The translations under genes were made by a program, and so were the position numbers. Under the pieces are notes generated by a model, which was given only the letters and a program-made list of their open reading frames with translations, was not told the DNA's origin and searched no databases. Shown here in pieces: positions 1 to 12,000 of a DNA stretch of 64,000 bases. Origin of the DNA: Batrachochytrium dendrobatidis JAM81 (lineage: Eukaryota > Chytridiomycota > Chytridiomycetes > Rhizophydiales); the NCBI RefSeq assembly GCF_000203795.2, contig NW_006281103.1:1290047-1354046 (forward strand). Direction: 5' to 3'. Every line of letters starts with the position of its first letter. Position 1 is the first letter of the stretch.

Positions 1-1849
1 ATGCAAACCCAATACCATCATTTTTAAACCCAAGAATACCACCAACAGTAACTATCAAAATAATATAGTTGTCTTGATACTCGGCAGGATCAGAAAGATT
101 GTGCAGATCACGAGCACATGAAGCTAACTCCATTCCAGCAATGGCCAACATCACACCAAGAATGGTTTTTGGGATCATTTGGAAAATAACCAAAAGAGTA
201 TTGCCAAAAATTAAGCCAATGAGGATCTTGAAAATACCAAGCAGAATCACACTCGTTCCAGTTCGAGCACCAAATCGGTATTGTGCAGCAAGACCACCAG
301 ACTTGACATTACACAATTGACAATCCAATGACAGTAGTTAGATATAAATGCTTCAAACATCATATGGCACCAACAATATATACACATCAATTAGGTTAAT
401 AATTAAACTTACACCGTGACAGTAAGGGGTTGAACCAAACCAACCACCAGTAAGATTCATCACACCGACAAAAATAGCGATAGACGATACTGGCGCAACA
501 GGTTTAGCCTTGTTGGGATAAAGATCATCAGCGAGTTTGGAAACAGCAATAACAGAATTTAGCAGAGTCAATGGAAGTTGACCAATTCCAGCCTTTAGTA
601 TTCCAATAGCGAAATCAGAAGACGAAGGTGCGGTCGGAGATGGAAACGATAGATTAGGCGAAGGCGGGGAGTCTCCGTGAGAATACAATCGAATGCATGC
701 AAGCAGAATTCCAATGGCAAAGATGATCAGGGCAGATGGGTTTATTTTAGCACGATACAAGGCCATCACGAGAATAAAGCACAAGAGCGCAACCACAAAA
801 TTATCCATCCAATCGTAAGCAGCAAAAGAATAAAGATTGGCCTTGAGAATAGAATCAGCACCCTTCATGACTAGAGTCAGACCAGCACCCATTTGAATAC
901 CACGAACAATGGTAACAGGAATATACTTGTTGACCACATGGATCAAACGAGTAACGCCAAGAAATAGCAAAACAGACGATACAAACATGCCTGCACTAAC
1001 GATCTGAGCCTGGGTCATGTTGGATGCAATGGCAGTTGCAGCGATAGCTTTCATAGGCTGCACACACATCTATTAAAAACGATCATATTTGGTTGTTAGC
1101 CATAAATCCTTTAATTGACTGCTATTTCTTGTGGTAATTGACATACAAACAGTTGTATTATTGACATGTGTCATGATTGTTGTTGAACTAGATCGCGAAC
1201 GTATCCGAAATTCAAAATACAATAAATGAGTGTGCAGAGTTGTATTGACAATATTGATAGTCAAACACAATATATGGATTGCAATGGATGAATCTGGCGA
1301 TCGTGCAATGTATGAATATCAAGAGAAAAGGGAGGTTCAAAAAAACATACTTTAAATCAAAACTAAGTTTGATTGTGAGCATTATAGATGGATGTTGTCT
1401 ATTGAAAAAGAATTGAGTGTATACTAGACTAATCAATGAATATTTAAACATATTCCAAAGCAAAATAAAAACAGTGAATGCAAATGTTCCATTTTATGTG
1501 AATATGGCAGCTAATTCATTCGGCTGATCAGCCGTTATTGCCATTTTATACCTCAAATATGCTCATTGCATTATATTTGTAAACTTACTGGAATATCATA
1601 AGCCAGACCAGTAAGAACATTAAACAAACCGCCAAAAACCAAGGAAGAAGTAATGGATATTTGACCGGCTTTGCCCAGTGAAAGCAGAATGGGGAGCAGA
1701 GTAGCCATATCACCAAACGAACCGGATATTTCTGCAATCGAGATGGTAGAGGGGAATGCTTTGATACGCTGCATTACAGTCCTTTGATCAACAGCCACGG
1801 TGGGACTATCATCCTGGTTAGTATTCCTTGTTTGTCGAAACAAGAACAT
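1..1849 (-). CDS. MOT1: MOT1-family molybdate transporter (3' part beyond window)
   Basis: Predicted high-affinity molybdate uptake protein of the MOT1 branch of the SulP-like superfamily, a multi-pass membrane protein supplying molybdenum cofactor synthesis. Three exons read on the minus strand: 1849-1589, 1069-413 and 301 to the window edge, all joined in phase 0 by GTAAGT-type donors. Exon 1 carries the family signature EISGSFGDMATLLPILLSLG. The first junction recreates the second signature, IPMCVQPMKAIAATAIA. The second junction gives CHG/SGGLAAQYRFGAR, then ILGVMLAIAGMELA near the edge. The last helices and the stop lie outside the window. Intron 1 (519 bases) holds a reversed copy of the dispersed repeat. 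A sulfate transporter is the alternative, but the paired motifs and the lack of a STAS domain so far favour MOT1. Confidence 0.85.
1260..1530 (-). repeat. Dispersed inverted-terminal element, reverse copy in MOT1 intron 1
   Basis: Core blocks match other copies in reverse orientation: GGATTGCAATGGATGAATCT, then a block ending in a TTCCATTTTATGTGAATATG terminus. It fills roughly half of the intron. No coding capacity. Confidence 0.65.
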
Positions 1850-2250
1850 TGATTTACAGTTGTGTTCACTTTAAATGAAACACTTGTATTTATCTTAGTT
1901 GACTCTTGTTGCAGAATAATAATGGTTAAATATTCATCATTTTCTACTATAAATTGATTGCTTTTATCAAAGCTCTTGATGTTTTCATGTCTGGAATAGC
2001 TTGACACACGAAACCATTTTATGTAAGATTCAAGAATGAACACTATGGAGCAGTCTAGTTTCAATCATTCTAATCAGACAGTTGGTTTGTGAAATGTTGT
2101 CCAAAATAAAATGTGTATTTGGAAAGTCTTGAGTATTCAATCTGTATTTTGTACAATGAATACAATAAACTAGAGTTTAAAATACATGATACTGTTTTTA
2201 AACTTTTGTCTAGTATTTCATTCAAGTGAATACAGCTGTATTTTGCAATA
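1850..2250 (+). repeat. Dispersed element, divergent subfamily B, copy 1
   Basis: The left end reads CAGTTGTGTTCACTTTAAAT and the right end ATTTCATTCAAGTGAATACAGCTG, so the termini are inverted repeats. The interior is almost identical, in reverse complement, to the segment at 58.4-58.73 kb. It lies just upstream of the MOT1 start and could contribute to that promoter. Confidence 0.75.
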
Positions 2251-2394
2251 TTTCAAACTAAATGAATACTAAAATCGACATTTAACATCAACCCATTAAC
2301 AGTGTTTTTGTGACCCAGCTATAATCAACTGGCTTGCGTTATCCAGTACAATTCAATGCTTTATTGTTATTTTGGATCCATTGTCAAAACACTC

Positions 2395-3542
2395 TTAGTT
2401 AGGAAGTGTATGCAGACCATGAGGCAAGTTAAGATCTCTTCCGATTATATCTTTAACCTCGAGCAATAGCTTGTATGCATTTTTAAGAGTGGACTCAGTA
2501 CACCCTGCAACCTCTGCAATCAGCTTAGCAGGCTTGGGATCGGTAGATAGACACGATACAAAGTAGAGGCATGATGCAACAAGTGTAATGGGAGATTTTC
2601 CTGCCAAAGTACCCAGCTCTACAATACGATCAGCAACCTTGAACAAATGTCAAGCAGATTTGAAATTGCAGTATCATCCACACAAGTGCATGTCAGTGAT
2701 TTCAAATATTTAAAAGACTATAGCAGTGCAATGCAATTGCTTCAAGTCAATAAGCAGAATCAACGATCGAGTCTTACCAAAACTGTTGCTTTGCGTACAT
2801 CAGCTTTTATATCTATGCTTGAAGAAAACCGTGAAATGTATGCATCAAGCGAGATTTGTTGTACTGGATGCTCCATATTGGGCTGAAGTGCTTTATAGCA
2901 CCTTCCAATCTCTTTTTTAGAAACTTTTGACAGTGCACAAATTTCTCTAAAAGTTCGAGTAACGCTATGCTCTCTACAGGCAATATACAGACATGCAGCA
3001 ATAATAGCCTCGGTAGGTTTACTTTTAAGCAGACGTTCATCATCAGCCTTTTTAAACAGTTGTTTGGCAGAATCAATCACTATTTTGGAGAGTGAGATGC
3101 GCTCTCCCATGGCCTGAATGACCTTGAACGCTTGCAAAAGTGCAACCTCTCCCTTTTGACCAATCACTTTAAGATGAGCACGATGTAGCTCACGGGATCG
3201 TCCAGTACCACCATCTCTCACACCAATAATGGTGGAATCAATTGTTCCCTTGCTTCCCAGTATGGGGTCAGAAGCAGCACCCACACGAGAAGGATCTCCA
3301 CTGTTGTCATCTGAATTACTAAAGGTTCGCCATTCAGACCGAGTATCAATAATGCGATTGCCAAGAATGAGACCACAATTTCCACAAATGAGATCACCAG
3401 CCGAAAAATCTTCTACAATATTTGGAACTGCATCCTTACAGTCTCTGCAAATTAGCCTCAAGTTGAGATCCAACTGAGGCTGCTGTTGAGGAGGTGTAAC
3501 GGAGAGTGCCGGGGGAGCAGCCGTGGATGCAAGTGAAGTCAT
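2395..3542 (-). CDS. SUA7: Transcription initiation factor TFIIB
   Basis: General RNA polymerase II initiation factor that bridges TBP-bound promoter DNA and the polymerase. The N-terminal zinc ribbon is seen as CRDC...CGNC (residues about 33-55), followed by the B-reader segment GDPSRVG. Two cyclin-like folds follow: the first contains KPTEAIIAACLYIACRE, the second GKSPITLVASCLYF. Two exons, 3542-2778 and 2637-2395, join in phase 0 across a 140-base intron and give KATVL/VADRIVELG. The product is about 335 residues, the usual length. The start is the first ATG of the long exon and leaves a short Pro/Gln-rich leader before the ribbon. BRF1 is excluded by the lack of a long C-terminal extension. 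Confidence 0.95.
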
Positions 3543-3794
3543 GTTAAAACTTGTGTAACTACTGCAAAATCAATGCTATGCGAAAAGACAGTCTGTTGAA
3601 TAGCAAGGCACTATAATAAATATATTCAATGAGCAGTTTAGCAGACGACGAGAGGTATAATGAACCGAGTAATGGACCGCACTTGACAACCACAAAACTA
3701 GTGAAACTGCAAGTTGATTGTTTTTGTTTTATACTCATTGTGATGGTGGCTACCACCATAATATACCGATCATCCCTTAAATCAGCACATTCTA

Positions 3795-4375
3795 AATAAA
3801 CAATAAATGAAACACTTGTATTTATATTGCTTGGAAATCAACAATGGTTGAATATTGATTATTTCTTACTACAGATTGACTTGAATAGACATTATCTTGA
3901 ATAAACAGCGTCCATCATATGACAAAATCAAATCATATTTCCAAGTTTGCTCTTTTCATACATTTGGCATAATCATACATTGTATAATCACTAGATTCAT
4001 CACAATCCAGATATTAGTTCAACTGCTTTGATGTTTTTAATCAAACTTATTTTTGTTGTATTCTAAAAACTCGTACGTTTGCGCTCCAGTTCAAGAAACC
4101 AAATTTGTATGTCTCGGGAATGCAACTGTTGTTCACATGCTAATCATTCAATATTGTAATGTCTGATTTGGATTAAAGTATATTGATGTGTGATGTATTG
4201 GAACTGTGGTGTGAATGCTGCTCTAAACATTGATTTTTTATACAAAGATATGCAAAAAACAGTATTACAGTAGATGTGATGCGAATTGGTATCAATCATT
4301 TCATGAGATTGGCTGTTTATTATGCATTTTGGCAATCTTGTCGTGTTTCATTTTATGCAAGTACGGCTGTAAAAT
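3795..4375 (+). repeat. Dispersed inverted-terminal element
   Basis: Contains the shared blocks CAATGGTTGAATATTGATTA, ACAGATTGACTTGAATAGAC and CAGTTCAAGAAACCAAA, and ends in TTTCATTTTATGCAAGTACGG-type sequence. It occupies most of the space between TFIIB and the secreted protein gene. No gene is seen in this interval. Confidence 0.7.
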
Positions 4376-4381
4376 AAGCTT

Positions 4382-5509
4382 TCAGTACCATCCAGCGCCG
4401 TATCCAGAACCATATCCCGCACCATATCCAGCACCGTATCCAGCGCCAACTCCAGCGCCATATCCTGCTCCTGATCCAGCACCAACTCCAGCACCGTATC
4501 CTGCACCAACTCCCGCGCCATATCCTGCACCGTATCCAGCTCCTGATCCTGCTCCCCACCATCGTCGTTCCAAGCGTGTATTATCTTGAACACCTTTACA
4601 CTCACCAATATTGGCATCACAGCTGCCTAGTTGCTTGGCACGACATGATAGCGATTTGAACTGCAATTCAAGTTTTGCCGTGGCTTCACGAACACGATCA
4701 AGTTGCTGCAGTAGCTGTGTTTTTTGGTTACCTTGATATTGCTGTTCAAGATTAGATGATGCACAGTCCAACAATGCAAGTTTTTGCAATGCAATGCCAC
4801 GTATGAATCCACGCACTGCATTGGCTCGATCTACTGCTGCAGACTTGTCTTCACCACACGACACATCACTCTTGATTGCATTTTCTTGACATGTGGAAAC
4901 CACATTGATTCCGGTACATGATGGTTTCATACCGCTCTTGACATCAGACCATGAATCCATAACCAATGGACTAGCAGTCGTGAATCTGACCATATTGTTG
5001 CCAAGACGATCATTCAAATCATGCAAACGAGTCAATGCATCATGACGTGCACCAAACGATGAATCAAATGATGAATCAGGCATTGCTGGTTGTTGAATAC
5101 TGGATGCGTGCAATCTATCCAGCATGTCATGGATGGTTGACATTTGTTGTTGGATTACATTTTGCAAATTCTGGATGGTGTTTGCGTAATCGTCAACTGA
5201 ACAGACGGATGATTGATGTGGAATATCAATGTTTTGAGTATTAGCAGTGTTTTGTGGAAATACTGGTTTTGAAAACGTTGGAGCTGAAAAAATCGGGATT
5301 TTGGCTGCATCCTGAATGGCAGGTCCAGATTCAGATCCAAGACCAGACTCAGATGACAGACCAGGACCAGATCCAGATCCAGCATCGAGACCAGTGTTTT
5401 GATTTTGGTTGATAGATGGTGCATTAAACTGGAGTCTGTCATTGATGGCAGGAACAGCAATGACTGCAGAAGCAGTGATAATCACAGTCGAAATAATAGT
5501 AAACTTCAT
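4382..5509 (-). CDS. Secreted Gly/Ala/Tyr-repeat protein, copy 1
   Basis: No family recognised; appears lineage-specific. Starting at 5509 the protein opens with a textbook signal peptide (MKFTIISTVIITASAVIAVP). A Ser/Gly-rich linker, an alpha-helical Gln/Leu-rich middle with several conserved cysteines (STCQEN, VSCGED, DCASSN, SCRAKQLGSC) and a final low-complexity tail of about 55 residues built from GAGYG and GAGVG units follow. An in-frame ATG 33 bases upstream exists but lies only about 10 bases from a TATAAAA box, so it is unlikely to be in the mRNA. Single exon, about 375 residues. A near-identical paralogue lies at 47.9-49.0 kb. The tail suggests an extracellular, wall- or matrix-associated role, which is inference only. 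Confidence 0.75.
   Translation of the reverse strand: MKFTIISTVIITASAVIAVPAINDRLQFNAPSINQNQNTGLDAGSGSGPGLSSESGLGSESGPAIQDAAKIPIFSAPTFSKPVFPQNTANTQNIDIPHQSSVCSVDDYANTIQNLQNVIQQQMSTIHDMLDRLHASSIQQPAMPDSSFDSSFGARHDALTRLHDLNDRLGNNMVRFTTASPLVMDSWSDVKSGMKPSCTGINVVSTCQENAIKSDVSCGEDKSAAVDRANAVRGFIRGIALQKLALLDCASSNLEQQYQGNQKTQLLQQLDRVREATAKLELQFKSLSCRAKQLGSCDANIGECKGVQDNTRLERRWWGAGSGAGYGAGYGAGVGAGYGAGVGAGSGAGYGAGVGAGYGAGYGAGYGSGYGAGWY
4387..4557 (+). repeat. Coding minisatellite for the Gly-Ala-Tyr/Val tail
   Basis: On the plus strand units of 9-12 bases such as CCAGCACCGTAT and CCAGCGCCAACT are repeated head to tail; on the coding strand they encode GAGYG/GAGVG/GAGSG. The paralogous gene has a shorter array, so unit number varies between copies. 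Confidence 0.85.
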
Positions 5510-5551
5510 AATAGACAAATTAACGAGCATGTTATACAACAAATCAGATGT

Positions 5552-5558
5552 TTTTATA
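5552..5558 (-). promoter_or_regulatory. TATA box of secreted gene copy 1
   Basis: TATAAAA on the minus strand, 43 bases before the ATG at 5509 and conserved in the duplicate. This spacing favours the ATG at 5509 as the start. Confidence 0.6.
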
Positions 5559-5814
5559 CTTGCACATCAATACAATATTAATGCGAATCATGACACGCAG
5601 AATAGTTTAATTCAATTACGAGCATGTCATTAAACTCTAATTAAACTATAAGCTTGATTTGATTCACACAAATTAACATAAACTGCATCATCATGTAGTA
5701 GCAACAATTTGTAGAATACTGTATGTTTCAAACAGTTGGTTGGTGCAGTGTTGTAACATGCATTTGAATCCTGACTACAGATCAAATGATCATCGTTTAA
5801 TTACACCATATTGA

Positions 5815-6308
5815 TGTAAATGGAATGGTTTTGTATTGGTATTGCAATGAATGTGACTGTTTTAGTTTGTAGTAAACACTGGTTGAATACTTGTTACACT
5901 CTCATATTGAAGATTGACTTGATGGACATTTTGACTGATGCAACATCCATCATATCATACAAACGATAGTTTTGAACTGGAATAGTTGTTCATTTTTGGT
6001 AGTCATACGTTGTACAATCACCAGATTGATGTACTGCAATGCATAGATTAAACTGTTTTGATGGCAATCAAACTGTACAAACATTCGTATGCTAAAATCA
6101 GATACGTTTACGTTCTAGTTCAAGAAACCAAGAATTGCATGTCTTGAGAATGCAACTCTGCATGCCAATCACTAGGAGACTTGTAAAAAAGCTCAATGAA
6201 AATGTTGTACAGTAAATGCAATGTAAATCATCATATGAGATTGGCAGTTTATTATATATTGACACTCGTATTGGGTGATCCATTTTGCGTGAATACGACT
6301 GTATAAAA
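5815..6308 (+). repeat. Dispersed inverted-terminal element within duplication unit 1
   Basis: Contains ACGTTTACGTTCTAGTTCAA and ends with CCATTTTGCGTGAATACGAC, matching other copies. It lies between the secreted gene promoter and the 3' end of the CAF-1 gene. Confidence 0.8.
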
Positions 6309-6313
6309 TATAG

Positions 6314-8610
6314 TTACGATGATTTTGTTGATGACAATCCTAAAAACACTGGTGCAATGCGTCGTTTCTTTGAAGCCGTTTCTGCTCCAGTTACAACTGG
6401 AAGACCTATTTGTGTATGTACCATTACTGAAGATGATATGGTAACATCGGCTGGTAATTCAGTACTGATTTGAGCCATTGTAGTGTCAGATTCAAATTTT
6501 GATGCAAATGAATCTGTAGATTTCAAAGCCATTTTTGTAATTGGCTTTGAAACAGCTGGATTATCTACAGGTTTAGTTTTTAAATCGTCACTATTAGAAT
6601 TTACAATATTAGGTTCGACAGGGGCAGGTGGGGTATATATAACTCCAAGCTCATTTTCATCCAATTCAACCATTGAACAAAACCCATCGATTGATGACAT
6701 GATCAACGTTCTTCCATCGCTGGACCACGTCATGTCCGTAAACGTTGCGTAATGCAGGTTGCCAAAAAATGCCAATGGACGAATGTGTTGAGTGTCATAT
6801 ATCACAACTGTGTCTTGTGTTGCTACGGCAAAAATATAGCGATATGGAAGATTGATGGTAGGACGAACTCCTGTATCTAATGTGGATTGAAGAAGTTTGT
6901 AGCGGTTGTGATTGAATCGAATGGCAACTGGAGCTGTTTTGTGGCCAGCAAGATGCAGAATAGGATCACTTTGATTATTGATCGTTTAGCAAAAAGAATC
7001 AGTCAATGGTTTGTGTGATAATAGATATTACACTATATCATAGTGGATACATCTTTAACAATACCTAGATAGTTTTCCACGTCCAAAAACATAAACAGTA
7101 TGGGCACTATTGGCAGCGTTTGTACCTTGAGAGGCTTTGTTGGTCTGTTCCAAAACAGAGTCAGTAGCTAATCCATTCTTTCGTGTAGAATACTTTGACA
7201 GTCCAGCAGGAACAACAAGAAGCGATCCATCAGGGGAAAACGCCAATCGTCTAAAAAATGAAGTCAGATTCTCATCGTGAAATATTCTAAATGCTTTTGA
7301 CTTGTGGGTAGCAGAATCGATCGAAACCGTTTCTCCAGTGCTTGATAAAGCCAAGTGGGACTTGCTAGGTGTCAAAGCAGTATCATCAATTGGTACTTCA
7401 GAATCTTGCTTTGAGATGAACGATTTAAATGCCAATTTGGATGGCTCAATTTTGGAGTGCCGTGCAATTATATTTGTGTTCAACACTCCTGCTTTAGAAA
7501 GGCTCAGCTCGTATACAATCACAGACCTAAATATCCAAGCAGAATCAACAACTGGTCATACACGCTGATATTTTAAATACACCAAATATGTACAATACCT
7601 GTCGCTGCTTTGAGTTGCAAGAAACTGGTAAAGCGGATCCCATGCGACTCCCTGCACAAAGTGCTGATGATCAGTCATGACATGAACACATTTATCTGTA
7701 TAATCGCAATAGACCCAAAACAATTAAAAATAGTAATGTTTTGGCACTAGAGAAATAAGCAGACATACTTTCAGCTACATTATAGATACGACATGTGTTA
7801 TCTACACATGCAGAAAGTATAAAGCGTCCATCAGGAGACCAGGTAAGATCGTACAGCTCTGAAGATGCTCCTCTATTTACAGCAACAATGTAAAAAATTA
7901 ATACACCAGCACGGAACGATGAGCAAATACACCAATGTACCTCAGCAACGAAGTCATTCGCCATGTTTGGATGTTTTCATTGTCATCCTCAGACATGGAG
8001 TCTTGCCGCTGCTCACACTGTTGCCATATCAAGATTGAGCCATCTACAAATCAATTAGCACAACGTATGATTACAATATTTTTGAAATCCTATCCAACAA
8101 TGAATCTACCATCTCCGCCAGAAGCAATCAATCCACCTAGAGTCGGGTTTTAATAGTTAGCGATCGCAGTATCATGACTGTTGAATCAAACAGGTGAATT
8201 ACAAAGCAATACCGGTTGGACTCCATCGCACACAATTGACCGTAGCAGTATGTCTTGAAAGAGTTGCAAGAAACTCCATTTTAGGAGGTTCGTCGTTGAT
8301 CCGGACAACCTTCCATATCTTCACAGGAGCAATTGAATAGGTTTTTATATGAATCAAATCATTGATGTTAAATCATGACAAAGCATCAACGACATATGAA
8401 TGCTTCAAGTTAGCAAGACTATCCCAAGCGGTGAATGCCAATCCGATGCAAGTTCAATTGATACAAATACATAAAAACAGGATCAATGCATACCCGAACG
8501 TTGTTGTCACCACCACATGTTGCGAGTCGACCATCGAGGATTTGTTCAAAGTCTGCAGAGAACACAGGACTGCGGTCATGCCATAGAATCTGGAGTGTTT
8601 TCGCCTTCAT
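6314..8610 (-). CDS. CAC2: Chromatin assembly factor 1 subunit B (WD40)
   Basis: Middle subunit of CAF-1, which deposits H3-H4 behind the replication fork with PCNA. About nine exons on the minus strand. Exon 1 (8610-8494) gives the family opening [20 protein letters not shown] followed by CGGDNNVR. Later exons give [71 protein letters not shown] (a hallmark of CHAF1B), [19 protein letters not shown] and [20 protein letters not shown]. The C-terminus ends in a basic [10 protein letters not shown] motif, as in fungal Cac2. Exon borders other than the first are approximate. HIRA is the closest alternative, but the FRRLAF and DGFCS blocks fit CAF-1. Confidence 0.9.
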
Positions 8611-9090
8611 CCCAACGTGAGTAAAGCTCAGATGCTTGATAAAATCGTGCATTTTAATCAGGATTTTATCGTAATTCCATCTCAAATGTGTAATCGTTTC
8701 CAATGAAAACTTCAATATCTTACGTGACTAAACAGCAATAACAATATTTGTTTTATTAAAGTGTTGTTGCAAGATTATTTTAGGGAATATTCTAAACTGT
8801 TAGAGTAGCAGTTTTGATACTGTGAACAATGAAACCAATTGAAATCCGAGTCAATGTGAAAGTCTGGTGAGAATCAATGTATTATAAATCTGACATGACA
8901 GCAGATTCACATAAAATAGAACATGAAACTCGACAGAATGTGAAATTACTGACAAGATGAGCTCAACATTTGCAGTGAATTTGAGCAATTATCAAGTCGA
9001 AAATCAATCATTTAATTTGGTTTTAAATCTTGTAAAATCATTCGACTACTTTATATAACTGCATTCAGCTATCTCATTCATCATTGAATC
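8611..9090. other. Divergent promoter region, CAC2 / INCENP
   Basis: 480 bases between two divergent genes of chromosome biology. I see no gene, no repeat copy and no clear TATA box; it is AT-rich with many short TGAAA/GTGAAA words. Confidence 0.5.
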
Positions 9091-12000
9091 ATGCTGCAGC
9101 CATTCCTGGCCAACGAACTCTCCTTTTTTGATGAGACTCAGAGAAAAAGCTGCAAGAAGTTGAAGATTGCTTTGAATAGGCATATCGAATACTTGGCAAG
9201 TCTGACTAAACAACTGCCTTTCAGGTATGTCTTTATTACTGAATTCATTCATGTTTATTATTCACAATAAATAAATTCATCTTGCTTTAGTGTGTATGCA
9301 ACTGTACTTGGATATACTTCAACTGAATGGTCATACATTGATGATTAGAATAAGCATTAACCGTTTCTATCAATATGCAATGTAGTGAGTTTACCGAGTC
9401 AGCAGCAAAGCTGTCCAAGAGATCAAACGCTTCTGTTGATACCAGTTCTTCAACCATTACTAAACCCAAAAGTGGTAAATCCGTCGTTGGTAGAAAACGC
9501 AAGTTACGGAGTCCTGTATTAGACAGTGTAAAGTTGTCCGACCAGCCATCTGCTATTTTGTCAAATGTCAACGATTTGAATATCGAACTGGATAACCACG
9601 GCAATACTGAACATGCAGGTGATGTGATCGTTGAACCACTCGCTCTACAGGTGAAACAACCAGATGATAACTCTCCTATCAAGACCAAACCATCTCGGCC
9701 TATCAAGAGAGTAAAAAAGGCAGTCATTTCCAACAAGACTACTCCAATCGATATGGCTGTATCTACCAAAAACTCTACTGCTGCGAATGAGCAAAAACAA
9801 GTTGAACAGCCATCCGCATCCCTGTGCAGCTTGGTGGACGATTCTACCGTCATCAAAAACCTTGAACCTGAATCTACTATTTCAGCAGAATCTCCACAAC
9901 TTTTAAAAGCACCAGTCAATGATCATACAGAGACGTCTGTGGTAACTCAGTCCACATCTTCAATATCTGCTGAACTGTCAACCCAAGAGAAAAATGACAC
10001 TTTAACACCAGTTACTCTATCTGCTGGATCATCAAAATCATCAGATTCGTGTATAATTGAAAAACAACACGAAGTTTCTCCAGATAGTCAACCTTTACCT
10101 GCTGCTAAACAGGAAACAGACTCGGTTGATTTGTTGAAAACCATAAATACAGATGCAGTAACCCCATTGCATGAAACATCTTTTCCTACACCTTTGGAAG
10201 AACCACTTTCAACAGAGCAATCACTGCCTGTTGAGCAAAGTCCAAACTCAATCTCTTCCAAAATTTCTGACAAGATGGATAGTGTAGACAATACCGCAGA
10301 TACTCGAATTGAAGATGGGCCGAATGTTTTGACGGATGCAGTATCAAGTAAGCCAACCAATGATTGTAATGACAAACTAAAATATTTTGCTAATCTCCTT
10401 TTAGCTTCCAAAGCACATGTACCAGATTCAACCAAGCCACAATGTCCTGCCATTCCATTGTCACCAACGATGGCTAGATCTCGCTTGATGAATATGGCCA
10501 AATTTTCGGATATACTTCCAGCCAACTCGGTACCCTCAATAGGAACTTCTAGTCTTTTGATCCAAAATCTACCCAAGCTCAGTCGTAGCACTGCTTCAAA
10601 AATATCTGATGTATCTTCGGTTGCCTCATCAGCTGCCTCTAAAACTTCAAAATATCAAAGCACTACAATCAAAAGATCGCTGGAATCTGTTTCGGAAGAC
10701 TCTGAGCAGTCTGACTTTGTCAAGAAATCCAAATCTATGGAGCACGATGAAAGTGTGCAAAGTTTTTCTAGTAGTGGTAGTGGATTTATTGATGGTGCTC
10801 AAACGAATGTTGATGTGGACGAAAATGCCGATTCATCAGCGCCTTTGCTAGAAACCACCACATCTCACTCCGATAATCAAGCTAATGTGACAGCACCATT
10901 TAATCCGGCAACTTTAAAGTTATCAGATCCAAAGGAACTTTCAACTACACATGTTCCTGTTGCAACCAGTCAGCTTAACACGATGGCATCAGCATTACAA
11001 CATTCATCTTATGTAGCTCCAAGTATCCTTACACAAATTGCATCTCAAGTGGATGCTAGTAGGGAAATGAGTGAGTTGCGACTCAAGACTGCACATGCCG
11101 GTCCATTAGAAATGATGCGACGTGGACTGAATGCGACTACTCTACGATTGGCAGATCGATCTGTTTCTGCCATCAATGCTAATTCAACGAGTGCAATCCA
11201 TATTTCTAGCCATTCTGGCGCAGCTGCATTGCTACAATTGGCTCATGCTGATCGGTCCTCTTTTTCAACTACAGCTGCCCATGATGCCGTGGCATCTCAT
11301 AGTATTTCATGTCAACCTGAACCGAATAAAAAGTCTGAACCAGAAACTACAGATACTGGAAAAGGAGCACTGGATTTGCAAATGTCCAAGTATTCAAGCG
11401 TAGCCGAAACCAGCACTACAAGTCAACTAAAATCAGGCACGTCCTTGTCGGCACCATTAGCATTTGATTCTTCAAAACCCGTTTTAAGCTGGGCTTTGCC
11501 ATCAGGCGGACCAATGAAGGGATCTAGTATTTTTCGAACACCTGTCAAGGCAGCTAGCTCATTTGCTACAGAATTGGTTGCGAATGCTCAGAAAAAGGAT
11601 TTCGGATCGTCACACCTTCCCGTCATATCTACAAAAAATACTTCTGCCTTGCTCGGGGTCTCTGGAGTTTCTGTCGCTGAAAATCAATCTAGTGTTGCTG
11701 GTCAAGGCATTAGCGTCTTGGCTCCATCAAGCATACCTGCGGGTTTACTACCCACTCGGGCGGTTGTTACTATTACAAGCGACATACCAAGCTCTACTGC
11801 AACCGTATCAAACCTTGCTTTGATTCAAATTAAATCCAACCCAATTATTGAACCGGTTGCTGCTACTGAGATGATTGCTAAAAAGGTAAGCATTGTTGCC
11901 AAATCGGGGTTTGGATTTTGTAAAAGCTTACAGCCAATATCCGTGTCAAATGAACCACTTGCATTCATCTTGTGGTGAACATTTCCATTTACTTTGCAGT

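Larger units (their letters stand above)
4560..6308. repeat. Segmental duplication, unit 1
   Basis: Nearly base-for-base identical to 48049-49805 over the secreted gene, its promoter and the adjacent dispersed element, with scattered substitutions and an 11-base insertion in the other copy near 49.21 kb. The right boundary coincides with the end of the dispersed element (GAATACGACTGTATAAA). Confidence 0.95.

Noticed and set aside
4230..4589. Open frame on the plus strand encoding a Pro-Ala-Tyr repeat
   Set aside because: It is the antisense of the GAGYG minisatellite of the secreted gene; the other strand has the signal peptide, TATA box and conserved paralogue.
9287..9919. 210-codon minus-strand frame
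   Set aside because: Antisense to INCENP exon 2, which has continuous protein-like composition and the correct splice to the hidden first exon.
10088..10591. 167-codon minus-strand frame
   Set aside because: Also antisense to the INCENP long exon; no independent support.
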